From Proteobacteria bacterium SG_bin5 (GTDB lineage Bacteria > Pseudomonadota > Alphaproteobacteria > Sphingomonadales > Sphingomonadaceae): DNA of 64,000 bases. The DNA is taken from the NCBI GenBank assembly GCA_002083475.1, contig LWDI01000062.1:8324-72323 (forward strand), given 5' to 3'. The notes under the pieces were generated by a model. That model was not told the DNA's origin. It saw nothing but the letters and a program-made list of their open reading frames with translations, and made no database searches. This document shows, one piece after another, positions 24,396 to 32,840 of this stretch (positions within the stretch are counted from its first letter, which is position 1; each line of letters starts with the position of its first letter). A program made the translations under genes and the position numbers.

Positions 24396-26426
24396 ATGAC
24401 CTCGCCCATCACCACCGAACGCCATGACGACGTGCTCGTCATTTTCTCGGACAATCCCCCGGTCAACGCGCTCGGCGCCGCGGTGCGCACCGGGCTCGAC
24501 GCGGCGGTGAAAGCCGGCCTCGCCGACGCGGGCGTGAAAGCGATGGTGATCGCGTGCAAGGGCAAGACCTTTTTCGCCGGCGCCGACATCACCGAATTCG
24601 GCAAGCCCCCGGTCGAGCCGCTCCTGCCGCAATTGCTCGACATGGTGGAAGCCGCCGACAAGCCGATCGTCGCCGCGATCCACGGCACCGCGCTCGGCGG
24701 CGGGTGCGAAGTGACGCTCGCCTGCCACTATCGCATCGCGGTGCCGAGCGCCCAGATCGGCACGCCCGAAGTGAAGCTCGGCCTGCTCCCCGGCGCCGGC
24801 GGCACCCAGCGCTTGCCGCGCCTGGCGGGCGTCAAGCTCGCTTTGGAACTGACCGCCAAGGGCGATCCGATCGGCGCCACGCTCGCCCAGCAGGCGGGGC
24901 TGATCGACCGGCTCGCGGGCGAGGCCAGGCTGGTCGAGGACGCGGTCGCCTTCGCGCGCGAAGTCGCCGATGTCCGCCCACTCCCGCGCGCGAGCGAAAA
25001 GACCGCCGCCCCCGATCCGGAAGCGGTCGAAGCGTTCAAGAAAGAAAACGCCAAGCGCTTCCGCGGTTTCGACGCGCCCGCCGCCAACATCGCCTGTGTC
25101 GAAAAAGCGGCGGATGGCTCCAGCTTCGAGGAAGGCATCAAGTTCGAGCGCGAAAGCTTCATGAAGCTGATGTTCGGCACGCAATCCGCCGCGATGCGCC
25201 ACATCTTCTTCGCCGAGCGCAAGGCGGCGAAGATCGACGGCATCGCCGACGACATCGCGCTGCGCCCGATCAACAAGGTCGGCGTGATCGGCGCGGGCAC
25301 GATGGGCGGCGGGATCAGCATGAACTTCCTCTCGGCGGGCGTCCCGGTGACCATCGTCGAAATGGCGCAAGACGCGCTCGATCGCGGCACCGGCGTGATC
25401 CGCAAGAATTACGAGGCGAGCGCGGCCAAGGGCCGGCTCAAGCCCGAGCAGGTGGAAGCGGCGATGAACGCGCTCACCCCAACGCTCAGCCTGGACGATC
25501 TCGCCGATTGCGACCTGATCATCGAGGCGGTTTACGAAAATATGGACGTGAAGAAGGAGCTGTTCGGCAAGCTCGACAAAATCGCCAAGCCGGGCGCGAT
25601 CCTCGCCTCGAACACCAGCTATTTGAACATCGACGAGATCGCCGCCTCGACCAGCCGCCCGCAAGACGTGGTGGGCATGCACTTCTTCTCGCCCGCCAAC
25701 GTCATGAAGCTGCTCGAAGTGGTGCGCGGCGCCAAGACGGCGGACGATGTGCTCGCGACGGTGATGGCGCTCGCCAAGAAGATCAAGAAGGTCGCGGTGG
25801 TCGCCGGGGTCTGCCACGGCTTCATCGGCAACCGCATGTTGATGCCGCGCCAAGTCGAGGCGAACAAGCTGCTGATGGAAGGCGCGACCCCCGAGCAGAT
25901 CGACCGCGTCCACGTCGAATTCGGCATGCCGATGGGGCCGTTCCAGATGAGCGACCTGGCCGGCGTCGACATCGGCTGGCACCGCGACCCCAGCCGGATC
26001 GAGAATATCCGCGACGCGCTCTGCGCCGAAGGCCGCTGGGGCCAGAAAAAGGGCGCGGGCTTCTATGATTATGACGAGAAGCGCAACCCCTCGCCTTCCC
26101 CCCGCGTCGCCGAGATCATCGAGGATTTTCGCGCCAAATCGAACCTCGCCAAGCGCGAGATCAGCGACGAAGAAATCGTCGAGCGCACGCTCTATCCGAT
26201 GGTCAACGAAGGCGCGTTGATCCTGGAAGAAAAGATGGCGCAGCGCGCGAGCGACATCGATGTCGTGTGGATCTATGGCTATGGCTGGCCCGTCTATCGC
26301 GGCGGCCCGATGTTCTGGGCCGATACCGAGGGCGCGAAGAAGATCGTCGCCGGGCTGGAGAAGCACGGCTTCGCGGTGGCCGAGTTGCTGAAGAGCAAGG
26401 CCGAGAGCGGCGGGCGGTTCAATTGA
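24396..26426 (+). CDS. FadJ-like enoyl-CoA hydratase / 3-hydroxyacyl-CoA dehydrogenase
   Basis: 676-residue fused beta-oxidation enzyme. The N-terminal crotonase domain has both catalytic Glu: Glu105 in GGGCEVTLAC and Glu125 in GTPEVKLGL, and the oxyanion Gly of FFAGADITEF. The dehydrogenase half starts with VGVIGAGTMGGGIS near 295-308, has His429 in GMHFFSPANVMKLLE, and ends with a C-terminal domain (VWIYGYGWPVYRGGPMFWAD). Slightly shorter than E. coli FadB/FadJ (about 715), as in many alphaproteobacterial homologues. CAGGAG precedes the start. No thiolase partner gene is next to it; acyl-CoA dehydrogenase genes follow. Confidence 0.93.
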   Translation: MTSPITTERHDDVLVIFSDNPPVNALGAAVRTGLDAAVKAGLADAGVKAMVIACKGKTFFAGADITEFGKPPVEPLLPQLLDMVEAADKPIVAAIHGTALGGGCEVTLACHYRIAVPSAQIGTPEVKLGLLPGAGGTQRLPRLAGVKLALELTAKGDPIGATLAQQAGLIDRLAGEARLVEDAVAFAREVADVRPLPRASEKTAAPDPEAVEAFKKENAKRFRGFDAPAANIACVEKAADGSSFEEGIKFERESFMKLMFGTQSAAMRHIFFAERKAAKIDGIADDIALRPINKVGVIGAGTMGGGISMNFLSAGVPVTIVEMAQDALDRGTGVIRKNYEASAAKGRLKPEQVEAAMNALTPTLSLDDLADCDLIIEAVYENMDVKKELFGKLDKIAKPGAILASNTSYLNIDEIAASTSRPQDVVGMHFFSPANVMKLLEVVRGAKTADDVLATVMALAKKIKKVAVVAGVCHGFIGNRMLMPRQVEANKLLMEGATPEQIDRVHVEFGMPMGPFQMSDLAGVDIGWHRDPSRIENIRDALCAEGRWGQKKGAGFYDYDEKRNPSPSPRVAEIIEDFRAKSNLAKREISDEEIVERTLYPMVNEGALILEEKMAQRASDIDVVWIYGYGWPVYRGGPMFWADTEGAKKIVAGLEKHGFAVAELLKSKAESGGRFN

Positions 26427-26438
26427 CGACGCATTTAA

Positions 26439-26566
26439 AATCCTCCCCGTTTACGGGGAGGGGGACCATGCGAAGCATGGTGGAGGGGGCGGGGAACAAT
26501 AGCCTACCCCCTCCACCGAGCCGCTACGCGCCTTGGTCCCCCTCCCCGCGCGCGGGGAGGATTTTT
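26439..26566. repeat. Intergenic palindromic repeat, family C
   Basis: TCCTCCCCGTTTACGGGGAGG at the left and CCTCCCCGCGCGCGGGGAGGA at the right, enclosing CCATGCGAAGCATGG and the pair GGTGGAGGGGGC / CCCCCTCCACC. A large cruciform-like element of the same design as 11118-11252, 29035-29168 and 30118-30304. Confidence 0.78.
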
Positions 26567-26604
26567 GGGTTCTGCCTGCCCAATTGCATCACCGGGAGTA
26601 TCCC

Positions 26605-27786
26605 ATGACCGATCTCGAAACCTTCCGCGCCGAAACCCGCGCCTGGCTGGAGGCGCATTGCCCGAGCGAAATGCGCGAGGCGATCCGGGGCGAGGACGAT
26701 ATCTGCTGGGGCGGGCGCAACCCCAGCTTCAAGCCGGGGCAAAGGGAGTGGCTCGACGCGATGGCGTCGCGCGGCTGGACGGTGCCCGACTGGCCGAGCC
26801 AATATGGCGGCGGCGGCCTCTCCCCGGCCGAAACAAAGATCCTGCGCGAGGAAATGGCCGCGCTCAAATGCCGCAGCCCGCTCAACTCGTTCGGCATTTC
26901 GATGCTCGGGCCGGCGTTGCTCAAATATGGCACCGAGGCGCAGAAGCAGGAACATCTCCCCAAGATCGCACGCGGCGAGATTCGCTGGTGCCAGGGCTAT
27001 TCGGAACCCAATGCCGGCTCGGACCTGGCAAGCCTCGCCACTTCGGCGGAGGAAGACGGCGATGATTTCATCATCAACGGCCAGAAAGTGTGGACGAGCT
27101 ATGCCGACAAGGCCGATTGGATTTTCTGCCTGGTCCGCACCGACAAGGGCGACAAGCATAATGGCATCAGCTTCATCCTGTTCGACATGGCCTCGCCCGG
27201 CGTCACCACCCGGCCGATCCTGCTGATCAGCGGCTATTCGCCCTTTTGCGAGACCTTCTTCGACAATGTTCGCGTGCCCAAGGCGAACGTCGTCGGCCAA
27301 ATCAACAAGGGGTGGGACGTCGCCAAATATCTGCTCGGCCATGAGCGCGAGATGATCAGCGGCATGGGGCTCGGCACCGTCAGCGGCAATCCGCTGATCG
27401 AAGGCGCGCTCGCGACGATCGGGCTCGATGCGCAAGGACGGCTCGCCGATCCGCTGCTGCGCGCGCAAATCGCGCTGTTCGAGGTGCGCGCGCGCGCCTT
27501 CGGCATGATGTCCGAACGCTTTATCGACGAGCTGAAAGCGGGCCAGGCGCACCCGGCGCAACCCTCGATGATGAAATATTACGGCACCGAGCTCAACAAG
27601 GCGCGCCACGAGCTGATGATGGCCGCCGGCGGCTCGGACGCGCTCGAATGGGAAAGCGCGCGCTCGAACCAGGGCGCCGCCGCGCGCGCCTGGCTGCGGA
27701 CCAAGGCCAATTCGATCGAGGGCGGCACGAGCGAGGTGCAGCTGAACATCGTCGCCAAGCGCATTCTGGAGCTGCCGAGCGCGTGA
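26605..27786 (+). CDS. Acyl-CoA dehydrogenase, subunit of probable heteromeric pair (alpha-type)
   Basis: 393 residues, FAD enzyme that introduces the alpha-beta double bond into acyl-CoA. GYSEPNAGSDLASL is the FAD/substrate signature, then GQKVWTSYA and FCETFFDNVRVP. At the site of the usual catalytic Glu (E376 in medium-chain enzyme) it has SIEGGTSEVQ, with Gly at that position, as in subunits of alpha2-beta2 enzymes. ATG at 26605 is preceded by CGGGAG. The next gene (27907-29034) encodes the second type of subunit. Family resemblance is to proteobacterial and actinobacterial enzymes for bulky, steroid-like CoA esters; the substrate here is not known. Confidence 0.9.
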   Translation: MTDLETFRAETRAWLEAHCPSEMREAIRGEDDICWGGRNPSFKPGQREWLDAMASRGWTVPDWPSQYGGGGLSPAETKILREEMAALKCRSPLNSFGISMLGPALLKYGTEAQKQEHLPKIARGEIRWCQGYSEPNAGSDLASLATSAEEDGDDFIINGQKVWTSYADKADWIFCLVRTDKGDKHNGISFILFDMASPGVTTRPILLISGYSPFCETFFDNVRVPKANVVGQINKGWDVAKYLLGHEREMISGMGLGTVSGNPLIEGALATIGLDAQGRLADPLLRAQIALFEVRARAFGMMSERFIDELKAGQAHPAQPSMMKYYGTELNKARHELMMAAGGSDALEWESARSNQGAAARAWLRTKANSIEGGTSEVQLNIVAKRILELPSA

Positions 27787-27788
27787 CA

Positions 27789-27896
27789 ACCAAGCCCCCG
27801 CCATGGGCGGGGTCGGGTGAGGGGCGATGCGGCAGGGCGACGGCGCCCGCTTCGCCCTCACCCAACCCTCTCCCGCTCGCGGGAGAGGGCTAGAGA
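27789..27896. repeat. Intergenic palindromic repeat, family B variant
   Basis: GGGCGGGGTCGGGTGAGGGGCG...CGCCCTCACCCAACCCTCTCCCGCTCGCGGGAGAGGG, a long inverted arrangement ending in the family B hairpin. Sits between two acyl-CoA dehydrogenase genes that are probably co-transcribed. Confidence 0.65.
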
Positions 27897-27906
27897 GGAG
27901 AAATCG

Positions 27907-29034
27907 ATGCCCCTTTACCTCACCGAAGACCAAAGCCTGCTCCGCGACACCGCCCGCGATTTCGTGCGCGAGCAAGCCCCGGTGCGGCATTTGCGCGACC
28001 TGCGCGACAGCGCCGACCCCGATGGCTTCAGCCGCGATCTGTGGAAGCAATTCGCCGACATGGGCTTCACCGGCATCCTCATCGGCGAGGATCAGGGCGG
28101 GCTCGGCTTGGGCCATGTCGAGGCCGGCGTGGTGCTCGAGGAGATCGGGCGCAACCTCGCCCCCTCGCCCTTCCTCACCACGGCGGTGGCGGCGGTCGAG
28201 GCGCTCAAGGCCACCCCGCACGCCGCGCGCTGGTTCCCGGGGATCCTGGCGGGCGAAACGGTCGCCGCGCTCGCGATCGACGAACGCGCCAAACATGGCG
28301 GCGGCATCGCGCTAAAAGCCGAGCGCGCGGGCAACGGCTTCCGCCTGAGCGGCACCAAGCAATTCGTGACCCATGGCCATGTCGCGGACGTGCTGCTCGT
28401 CGCCGCGCGGACCGCGGGCGCTCCCGACGAGCCCGAGGGGATCACGCTGTTCGCGGTCGAGCGCGGCGCGGCAGGCCTCGAAGCCACGCCCGAGCGGCTG
28501 ACCGACGCAAGCATCGCCGCGCGGCTGACCTTCGATGGGGTCGAGGTCGATGCCGATGCGGTGGTGGGCGAGATCGATCACGGCGCCGAACCGCTCGCCC
28601 GGCTGCTGCGCGCGGGGCGCGCGGGGGCCTCGGCCGAATTGCTCGGCGTCGGCGGCGGCGCGATGGACATGACGATCGACTATCTCAAGGAGCGCAAGCA
28701 ATTCGGCGTGCGGATCGGCAGCTTCCAGGCGCTCCAGCACCGCGCGGCGCATCTCTATAGCGAGATGGAAGTCGCGCGCGCCGCCGTGCTCAAGGCGCAG
28801 CAATTGCTCGACGCGGGCGACGCGCGCGCCGACCAAGCGGTACACGTCGCCAAGGCCATGACCGGCCTCGCGACCACGCTCAGCGTGCAAGAGGGCATCC
28901 AGATGCACGGCGGCATCGGCATGACCGACGCTTACGACATCGGCTTCTACATGAAGCGCGCGCGGGTGCTGGCGGAGACCTTCGGCGACAGCAATTATCA
29001 CGCCGATCAACTCGCGCGCGCGGCAGGCTACTAA
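27907..29034 (+). CDS. Acyl-CoA dehydrogenase, second subunit (beta-type)
   Basis: 375 residues. The N-terminal half starts MPLYLTEDQSLLRDTARDFV and has GGLGLGHVEAGVVLEEIGR; KERKQFGVRIGSFQALQH and IQMHGGIGMTDAYDIGFYMKR are typical of the C-terminal domain. The usual EPxxGSD FAD loop is replaced by LAIDERAKHG, which fits a subunit that works only with a partner. Lies 120 bases after the first subunit gene with a repeat between them. Compare the pair at 44329-46704, which has the same two types in the same relation. Confidence 0.88.
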   Translation: MPLYLTEDQSLLRDTARDFVREQAPVRHLRDLRDSADPDGFSRDLWKQFADMGFTGILIGEDQGGLGLGHVEAGVVLEEIGRNLAPSPFLTTAVAAVEALKATPHAARWFPGILAGETVAALAIDERAKHGGGIALKAERAGNGFRLSGTKQFVTHGHVADVLLVAARTAGAPDEPEGITLFAVERGAAGLEATPERLTDASIAARLTFDGVEVDADAVVGEIDHGAEPLARLLRAGRAGASAELLGVGGGAMDMTIDYLKERKQFGVRIGSFQALQHRAAHLYSEMEVARAAVLKAQQLLDAGDARADQAVHVAKAMTGLATTLSVQEGIQMHGGIGMTDAYDIGFYMKRARVLAETFGDSNYHADQLARAAGY

Positions 29035-29168
29035 AATCCTCCCCAAGCTTGCTTGGGGAGGGGGACCGCCGAAGGCGGTGGAGGGGCAACGCCGGTGGCG
29101 CCTGGGAGCGCCCCTCCACCATCGCTACGCGATGGTCCCCCCTCCCCAAAGCGGTGCTTTGGGGAGGA
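29035..29168. repeat. Intergenic palindromic repeat, family C
   Basis: TCCTCCCCAAGCTTGCTTGGGGAGG, then GGTGGAGGGGC...GCCCCTCCACC with CATCGCTACGCGATGG, and CCTCCCCAAAGCGGTGCTTTGGGGAGGA. Fills the gap before the thioesterase gene and ends about ten bases before its ribosome binding site. Confidence 0.78.
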
Positions 29169-29184
29169 TCTGAAGGGGGTAACA

Positions 29185-30063
29185 TTGACCGACTCAACAC
29201 CCGAAACACTCGCCGCCGAACTTTGCGCGCTGCTCACGATCGAGGAGCTCGACACCGATCTCTATCGCGGCGCGAGCCGGCGCGAGGGGTTCGGGCGCGT
29301 GTTCGGCGGGCAGGTGATCGCGCAAGGGCTGCAAGCCGCGCAAGCCTCGACCGAGGCGCCCAAGATCGCCCATTCGCTCCACGCCTATTTCATGCGCCCC
29401 GGCGCCGAGGATCACCCGATCATCTACCGCGTGGTGCGCGATTTCGACGGCGGCAGCTTCGCGACGCGGCGGGTGATCGCGATGCAAAAGGGCGTGCCGA
29501 TCCTGAGCATGACCGTCTCGCTCCAACGCCCCGAAGCGGGCCTCGCGCATCAGGAGCCGATGCCCGAGGTCCCCGCGCCCGAGACGCTCACGAGCGATTT
29601 CGACCTGCGCCGCGCGATGGCCGAGCACGTGCCCGAGAAATTCCGCCGCGGCTTTTTGCGCGCGCGTCCGATCGAGCAACGCCCGGTCAACCCGCGCAAC
29701 CCCTTCGAGCCGACCAAGAGCGACCCGTGGCAGGCGAGCTGGTTCCGCATCGCCGCGCCGATCGGCGACGATCCCGCGCTGCACCGCGCGATCCTGGCCT
29801 ATGCCTCCGACATGGCGCTGCTCGGCACCGCGCTGCTGCCGCATGGGGTGAATTGGATGACCCACCCCTTGCAGACCGCGAGCCTCGATCACGCGGTCTG
29901 GCTCCACGAGCCTTTCCGCGCCGATGATTGGCTGCTTTACGTGTGCGACAGCCCCTGGGGCGGGCACGGGCGCGGCTTCAACCGCGGCCGCGTTTACGCG
30001 CGCGACGGCCGGCTGGTGGCGAGCACCGCGCAAGAGGGGTTGATTCGGCTGCGCGGGGGCTGA
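29185..30063 (+). CDS. tesB: Acyl-CoA thioesterase II (TesB-like)
   Basis: 292 residues, double hotdog fold that hydrolyses acyl-CoA to free acid and CoA. DLYRGASRREGFGRVFGGQ near the N-terminus, HAYFMRPG, YRVVRDFDGGSFATRRV for the first hotdog; ASDMALLGTALLPHG (with the catalytic Asp), LDHAVWLHEPFRADDWLLY and RGFNRGRVYARDG for the second. The start is TTG at 29185 with GAAGGGGG about 6-13 bases upstream; no ATG exists in the proper place. It closes the plus-strand FadJ/ACAD series and may relieve CoA trapping. Confidence 0.9.
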   Translation: MTDSTPETLAAELCALLTIEELDTDLYRGASRREGFGRVFGGQVIAQGLQAAQASTEAPKIAHSLHAYFMRPGAEDHPIIYRVVRDFDGGSFATRRVIAMQKGVPILSMTVSLQRPEAGLAHQEPMPEVPAPETLTSDFDLRRAMAEHVPEKFRRGFLRARPIEQRPVNPRNPFEPTKSDPWQASWFRIAAPIGDDPALHRAILAYASDMALLGTALLPHGVNWMTHPLQTASLDHAVWLHEPFRADDWLLYVCDSPWGGHGRGFNRGRVYARDGRLVASTAQEGLIRLRGG

Positions 30064-30117
30064 TTGGGCGTTTGGAGCTGTTTGCGATCACACCGAACCA
30101 ATGGCTCGACGGCAAAA

Positions 30118-30304
30118 GCTCCTCCCCCATAGGGAGTTCAGGGTTGACCGTGCCCCGCACGGTCAAGGATCGTCCGGGGGACGATCCGACCCTGAACTGG
30201 GGACCACGCGAAGCGTGGTGGAGGGGTACCGCCCTCTATCCGCCGGGGACACCCCTCCGTTAGTCGCTGACGCGACTGCCACCTCCCCTTACAGGGGAGG
30301 AGCT
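30118..30304. repeat. Intergenic palindromic repeats, family C with inserted hairpins
   Basis: GCTCCTCCCCCATAGGGAG...CTCCCCTTACAGGGGAGGAGC forms the outer stem. Inside are GGTTGACCGTGCCCCGCACGGTCAAGG-like and GATCGTCCGGGGGACGATC hairpins, and GTGGAGGGGT...ACCCCTCC. The hairpin with CCGTGC(G)GGCACGG recurs in 33640-33690. Occupies the 264-base gap between two convergent genes; nothing else was seen there. Confidence 0.72.
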
Positions 30305-30327
30305 AAGCCGCGTTTCCGCAATTGGCC

Positions 30328-31440
30328 CTAATCCACCCGCGCCGATTCCGGCTCGCCCGGCTCGCCGATGCGGAAGCGGACATGTTCCACGCAGCCGCGA
30401 TAGCCGTCGCCATCCACCCGCAGCCGCGCCTGTTCGATCCCCGCCTTGGCCGCCTCGCCGAACACCGCCGCCGGCTCGGCGTTGAGCACGCGGGCATTGC
30501 CCGGTTGGCCCCAAGGCGCGACGTCGAAGCCGATCACCGCCCAACCCTCGATATGGCGCGCGCGAAAGGCTTCGGGAAAGCGCGGCCGGGGCGGCGCAAG
30601 CCAGCGCGCGTGAATGTCCTCCGGACAGCCGCCGGGCAGCTTGAAGGCGGTGCGCGGCGGCTTTTCCGGCGCGGCGAGCGGCTGGCCCGCACCGCGCGAA
30701 TAGCGGAACAGGCAGCCTTGGCGCGCCGGCCCTTGGAAGCGCGAGGCGCCGAGCGCCCGCAGCCCCGCGCGATCGAGCTCGGCATCGCCGCTGCTCGCCT
30801 CCACCTTCGCGCCGCGCACGCGCCCGCGCGCGTCGAGATCATAGCCCAGGATCGTCCAAGACGCTGTGCCCGGCGTCCGCGCCAGGCGGTTGAATTCAGG
30901 AAAATGCGTCACGCGGGGTGATGGCACGACGCGGCAGTTCGAGGGCGCGCCGCCGAAGACAGCGTCGATCAACGCCGGCTCGCGCACGCCGCCGAAGAAC
31001 AGCGCCTCGATCGCCAGCGCGCGCGGCGCCTCGCTCAGGCCATAGCTTTGGCGCGTGACGCTGATCGTGCAGCCCTTGGCGACGCCCGGCGCGAAGCGCG
31101 CCACGGCGAGCGCGGCCTGGAAGCGCCCGTCATAATCGCCCTGCCCGCGCCGTTCGATGTCATGCGGCCGGCCGGTCGCGTCGATCGCGAAGCTCAGCGT
31201 CACCGGCGGGGCGTTGGTCCCCGACCACCCCGCCTCGACCGCCAGGCGTGGCGCGAGCGTGAGTGCGGGACTATCGCCGCCGATGCACCGCGCCGGCCCG
31301 AAGCGCGGCGCGACGAGCAGCCGCGTCGGGGCAGTGCCGGCGCTCGCCGGCGGCGTCGATACGATGGGCGGCACGGGGAGCGCCGGCGGCGCGGCTTGGC
31401 CGCCCAGCGCGAGCATCGGAGCAAGGAAAATCAAGCGCAT
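30328..31440 (-). CDS. Exported protein with three TonB C-terminal-like repeats
   Basis: 370 residues. A signal peptide (LIFLAPMLALGGQAAPPALP) and a Pro-rich stretch are followed by three similar modules, each with the TonB-C pattern of a strand, turn D-x-x-G-x and amphipathic helix: VTLSFAIDATGRPHDIE, WTILGYDLDARGRVRGAKVE and WAVIGFDVAPWGQPGNARVL. Each ends with a Gly-Cys (KGC, QGC, RGC) before the last strand. No membrane anchor beyond the signal, so a free periplasmic protein rather than a real TonB that couples to ExbB/D. GGAGGTGA precedes the start. Function unknown; tandem TonB-C proteins are common in sphingomonads. Confidence 0.75.
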   Translation of the reverse strand: MRLIFLAPMLALGGQAAPPALPVPPIVSTPPASAGTAPTRLLVAPRFGPARCIGGDSPALTLAPRLAVEAGWSGTNAPPVTLSFAIDATGRPHDIERRGQGDYDGRFQAALAVARFAPGVAKGCTISVTRQSYGLSEAPRALAIEALFFGGVREPALIDAVFGGAPSNCRVVPSPRVTHFPEFNRLARTPGTASWTILGYDLDARGRVRGAKVEASSGDAELDRAGLRALGASRFQGPARQGCLFRYSRGAGQPLAAPEKPPRTAFKLPGGCPEDIHARWLAPPRPRFPEAFRARHIEGWAVIGFDVAPWGQPGNARVLNAEPAAVFGEAAKAGIEQARLRVDGDGYRGCVEHVRFRIGEPGEPESARVD

Positions 31441-31577
31441 GGTCACCTCCAGCCGCGGGGGCTGTCGGCATAAGCCGCGCGCGATGCAAGCCCTTCCGAT
31501 GACGGCCGCGCGAAGGTGTCGGAAAAACAACCCGCCGTCGCGCGGGGGCGACGGCGGGGTGCTCGGCCTAGATCGCC

Positions 31578-31850
31578 TCAGCGGCTGACGGGAACGCCGT
31601 TGCCATTGCCCTGATCGCGCGTGCCGGCGATCACCGCCAGCGCGGCAACCGCGCCGCCGACGACGAGCACCGCGAACACCGCGATCCCGGCGTTCGAAAC
31701 CTTGGCCTTGCCGCCCTTGGGCGCGGCACGCACCGGCGCGGCGTTGGCGAGCGACAGCGGCGCGGCGGCGCTGGCGCCCGGGGCTGCGGTCGCCACGGTC
31801 GGCAGCGCGATCAAGCTCAGCGCGGCGCTGGCCGCGATCAATTTCTTCAT
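31578..31850 (-). CDS. Small exported or membrane protein, unknown
   Basis: 90 residues: signal peptide KKLIAASAALSLIALPTVATA, an Ala/Pro-rich middle (APKGGKAKVSNAG) and a hydrophobic segment IAVFAVLVVGGAVAALAVIAG near the C-terminus, ending with GNGNGVPVSR. GAAGGGGAAA precedes the ATG. Codon use and the signal peptide make it convincing as a gene. No domain recognised. Confidence 0.75.
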   Translation of the reverse strand: MKKLIAASAALSLIALPTVATAAPGASAAAPLSLANAAPVRAAPKGGKAKVSNAGIAVFAVLVVGGAVAALAVIAGTRDQGNGNGVPVSR

Positions 31851-31920
31851 GATATTTCCCCTTCGCGGCGGTTCGCTCGCAACGTGGCGAACGCGTGAAG
31901 GTTCCCCGGCGCGGGCGAAG

Positions 31921-32730
31921 TCAAACCGCCGTCTTGCCGAACTCCTGGCGGATGACGGGATGGCTCGACGACAAACCGCCATCGACCGCGAGCGCCTGAC
32001 CATTGACGTAACTCGCCTCGTCCGACGCCAGGAACAGCGCGGCGCGCGCGAGTTCTTCGGCTTGCGCCGCGCGGCGCAGCGGATTGAGCCGGCCGATCTT
32101 CTCCATCTTGCCCGCCTCGCGCGCATAATCGAAGGTCGGCTTGGTCATCCCCGTTTCGGTGAGGCCGGGGCAGAGCGCGTTCACCCGCACGTTGCTGCCC
32201 GCCAGCTGCTGCGCGGCGACTTGCGCCAGATTGATCACCCCCGCCTTTGACGCCGAATAAGCCGGCGACCCCGCGCCCGAGCGAATGCCCGCGACGCTCG
32301 CGGTGAGCACCAGCGCGCCGCCCCCCGTTTCCCTGGCCCGCTCGGCGATCTTCGGCGCGGCGTGCTTGACCGCGAGGAAGGGGCCGATCAAATTCACCCG
32401 CAGCACCTCGGCGAACAGTTCGGGCGTGGTATCGAAGATATTGGCCATGCCGCCCGAGATCCCGGCATTGGCGAAGAAAATGTCGAGCCCGCCGAAAGCG
32501 TCGCAGGCCTTGGCGACGGCGGCGACGACGTCTTCCTCGCGGCCCGCGTCGATCCGCAGCGCCTCGGCGCGCCCGCCGGCGGCGGTGATCGCTTCGGCGG
32601 TGTCGCGCACGCTCTCGGCCCAATCGGCGCAGAGCACCGCCCCGCCCTCGGCGGCGAACAGCCGCGCAGCGGCGGCGCCGATCCCCGAGGCGGCGCCGGT
32701 GACGATGATCGATTTGCCGGTGAAACGCAT
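31921..32730 (-). CDS. SDR family oxidoreductase
   Basis: 269-residue classical short-chain dehydrogenase. TGAASGIGAAAARLF is the cofactor loop, CADWAE suggests NAD (acidic residue after strand 2), FFANAGISGG is the NAG motif, the Ser is in LTASVAG and the YSASKAG motif gives Tyr and Lys. Ends YVNGQALAVDGGLSSSHP. It reads in the same direction as the second SDR, kinase, ADH and ACAD10/11 genes upstream and is probably the last gene of that group. The substrate is probably a hydroxyacyl-CoA or an alcohol of the pathway (inferred). Confidence 0.87.
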   Translation of the reverse strand: MRFTGKSIIVTGAASGIGAAAARLFAAEGGAVLCADWAESVRDTAEAITAAGGRAEALRIDAGREEDVVAAVAKACDAFGGLDIFFANAGISGGMANIFDTTPELFAEVLRVNLIGPFLAVKHAAPKIAERARETGGGALVLTASVAGIRSGAGSPAYSASKAGVINLAQVAAQQLAGSNVRVNALCPGLTETGMTKPTFDYAREAGKMEKIGRLNPLRRAAQAEELARAALFLASDEASYVNGQALAVDGGLSSSHPVIRQEFGKTAV

Positions 32731-32752
32731 GCTCCCTCCCCTTGCCGCTTGA

Positions 32753-32821
32753 GCGTCATGCCGGCGAAAGCCGGCATCTCTCTGCCATCGAGAGACCCCG
32801 GCCTTCGCCGGGGTGACGGTT
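32753..32821. repeat. Palindromic intergenic repeat, CGTCATGCCGGC type (family A relative)
   Basis: GCGTCATGCCGGCGAAAGCCGGCAT followed by CCCCGGCCTTCGCCGGGGTGACGG: two hairpins bounded by CGTCA and TGACG as in family A, with different stem bases. Confidence 0.65.
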
Positions 32822-32840
32822 CAATGTCGTACCTTGCCGG

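Noticed and set aside
24303..26366. 687-codon minus-strand open frame opposite the FadJ-like gene
   Set aside because: The plus strand encodes all catalytic residues of both FadJ domains; the antisense frame has none.
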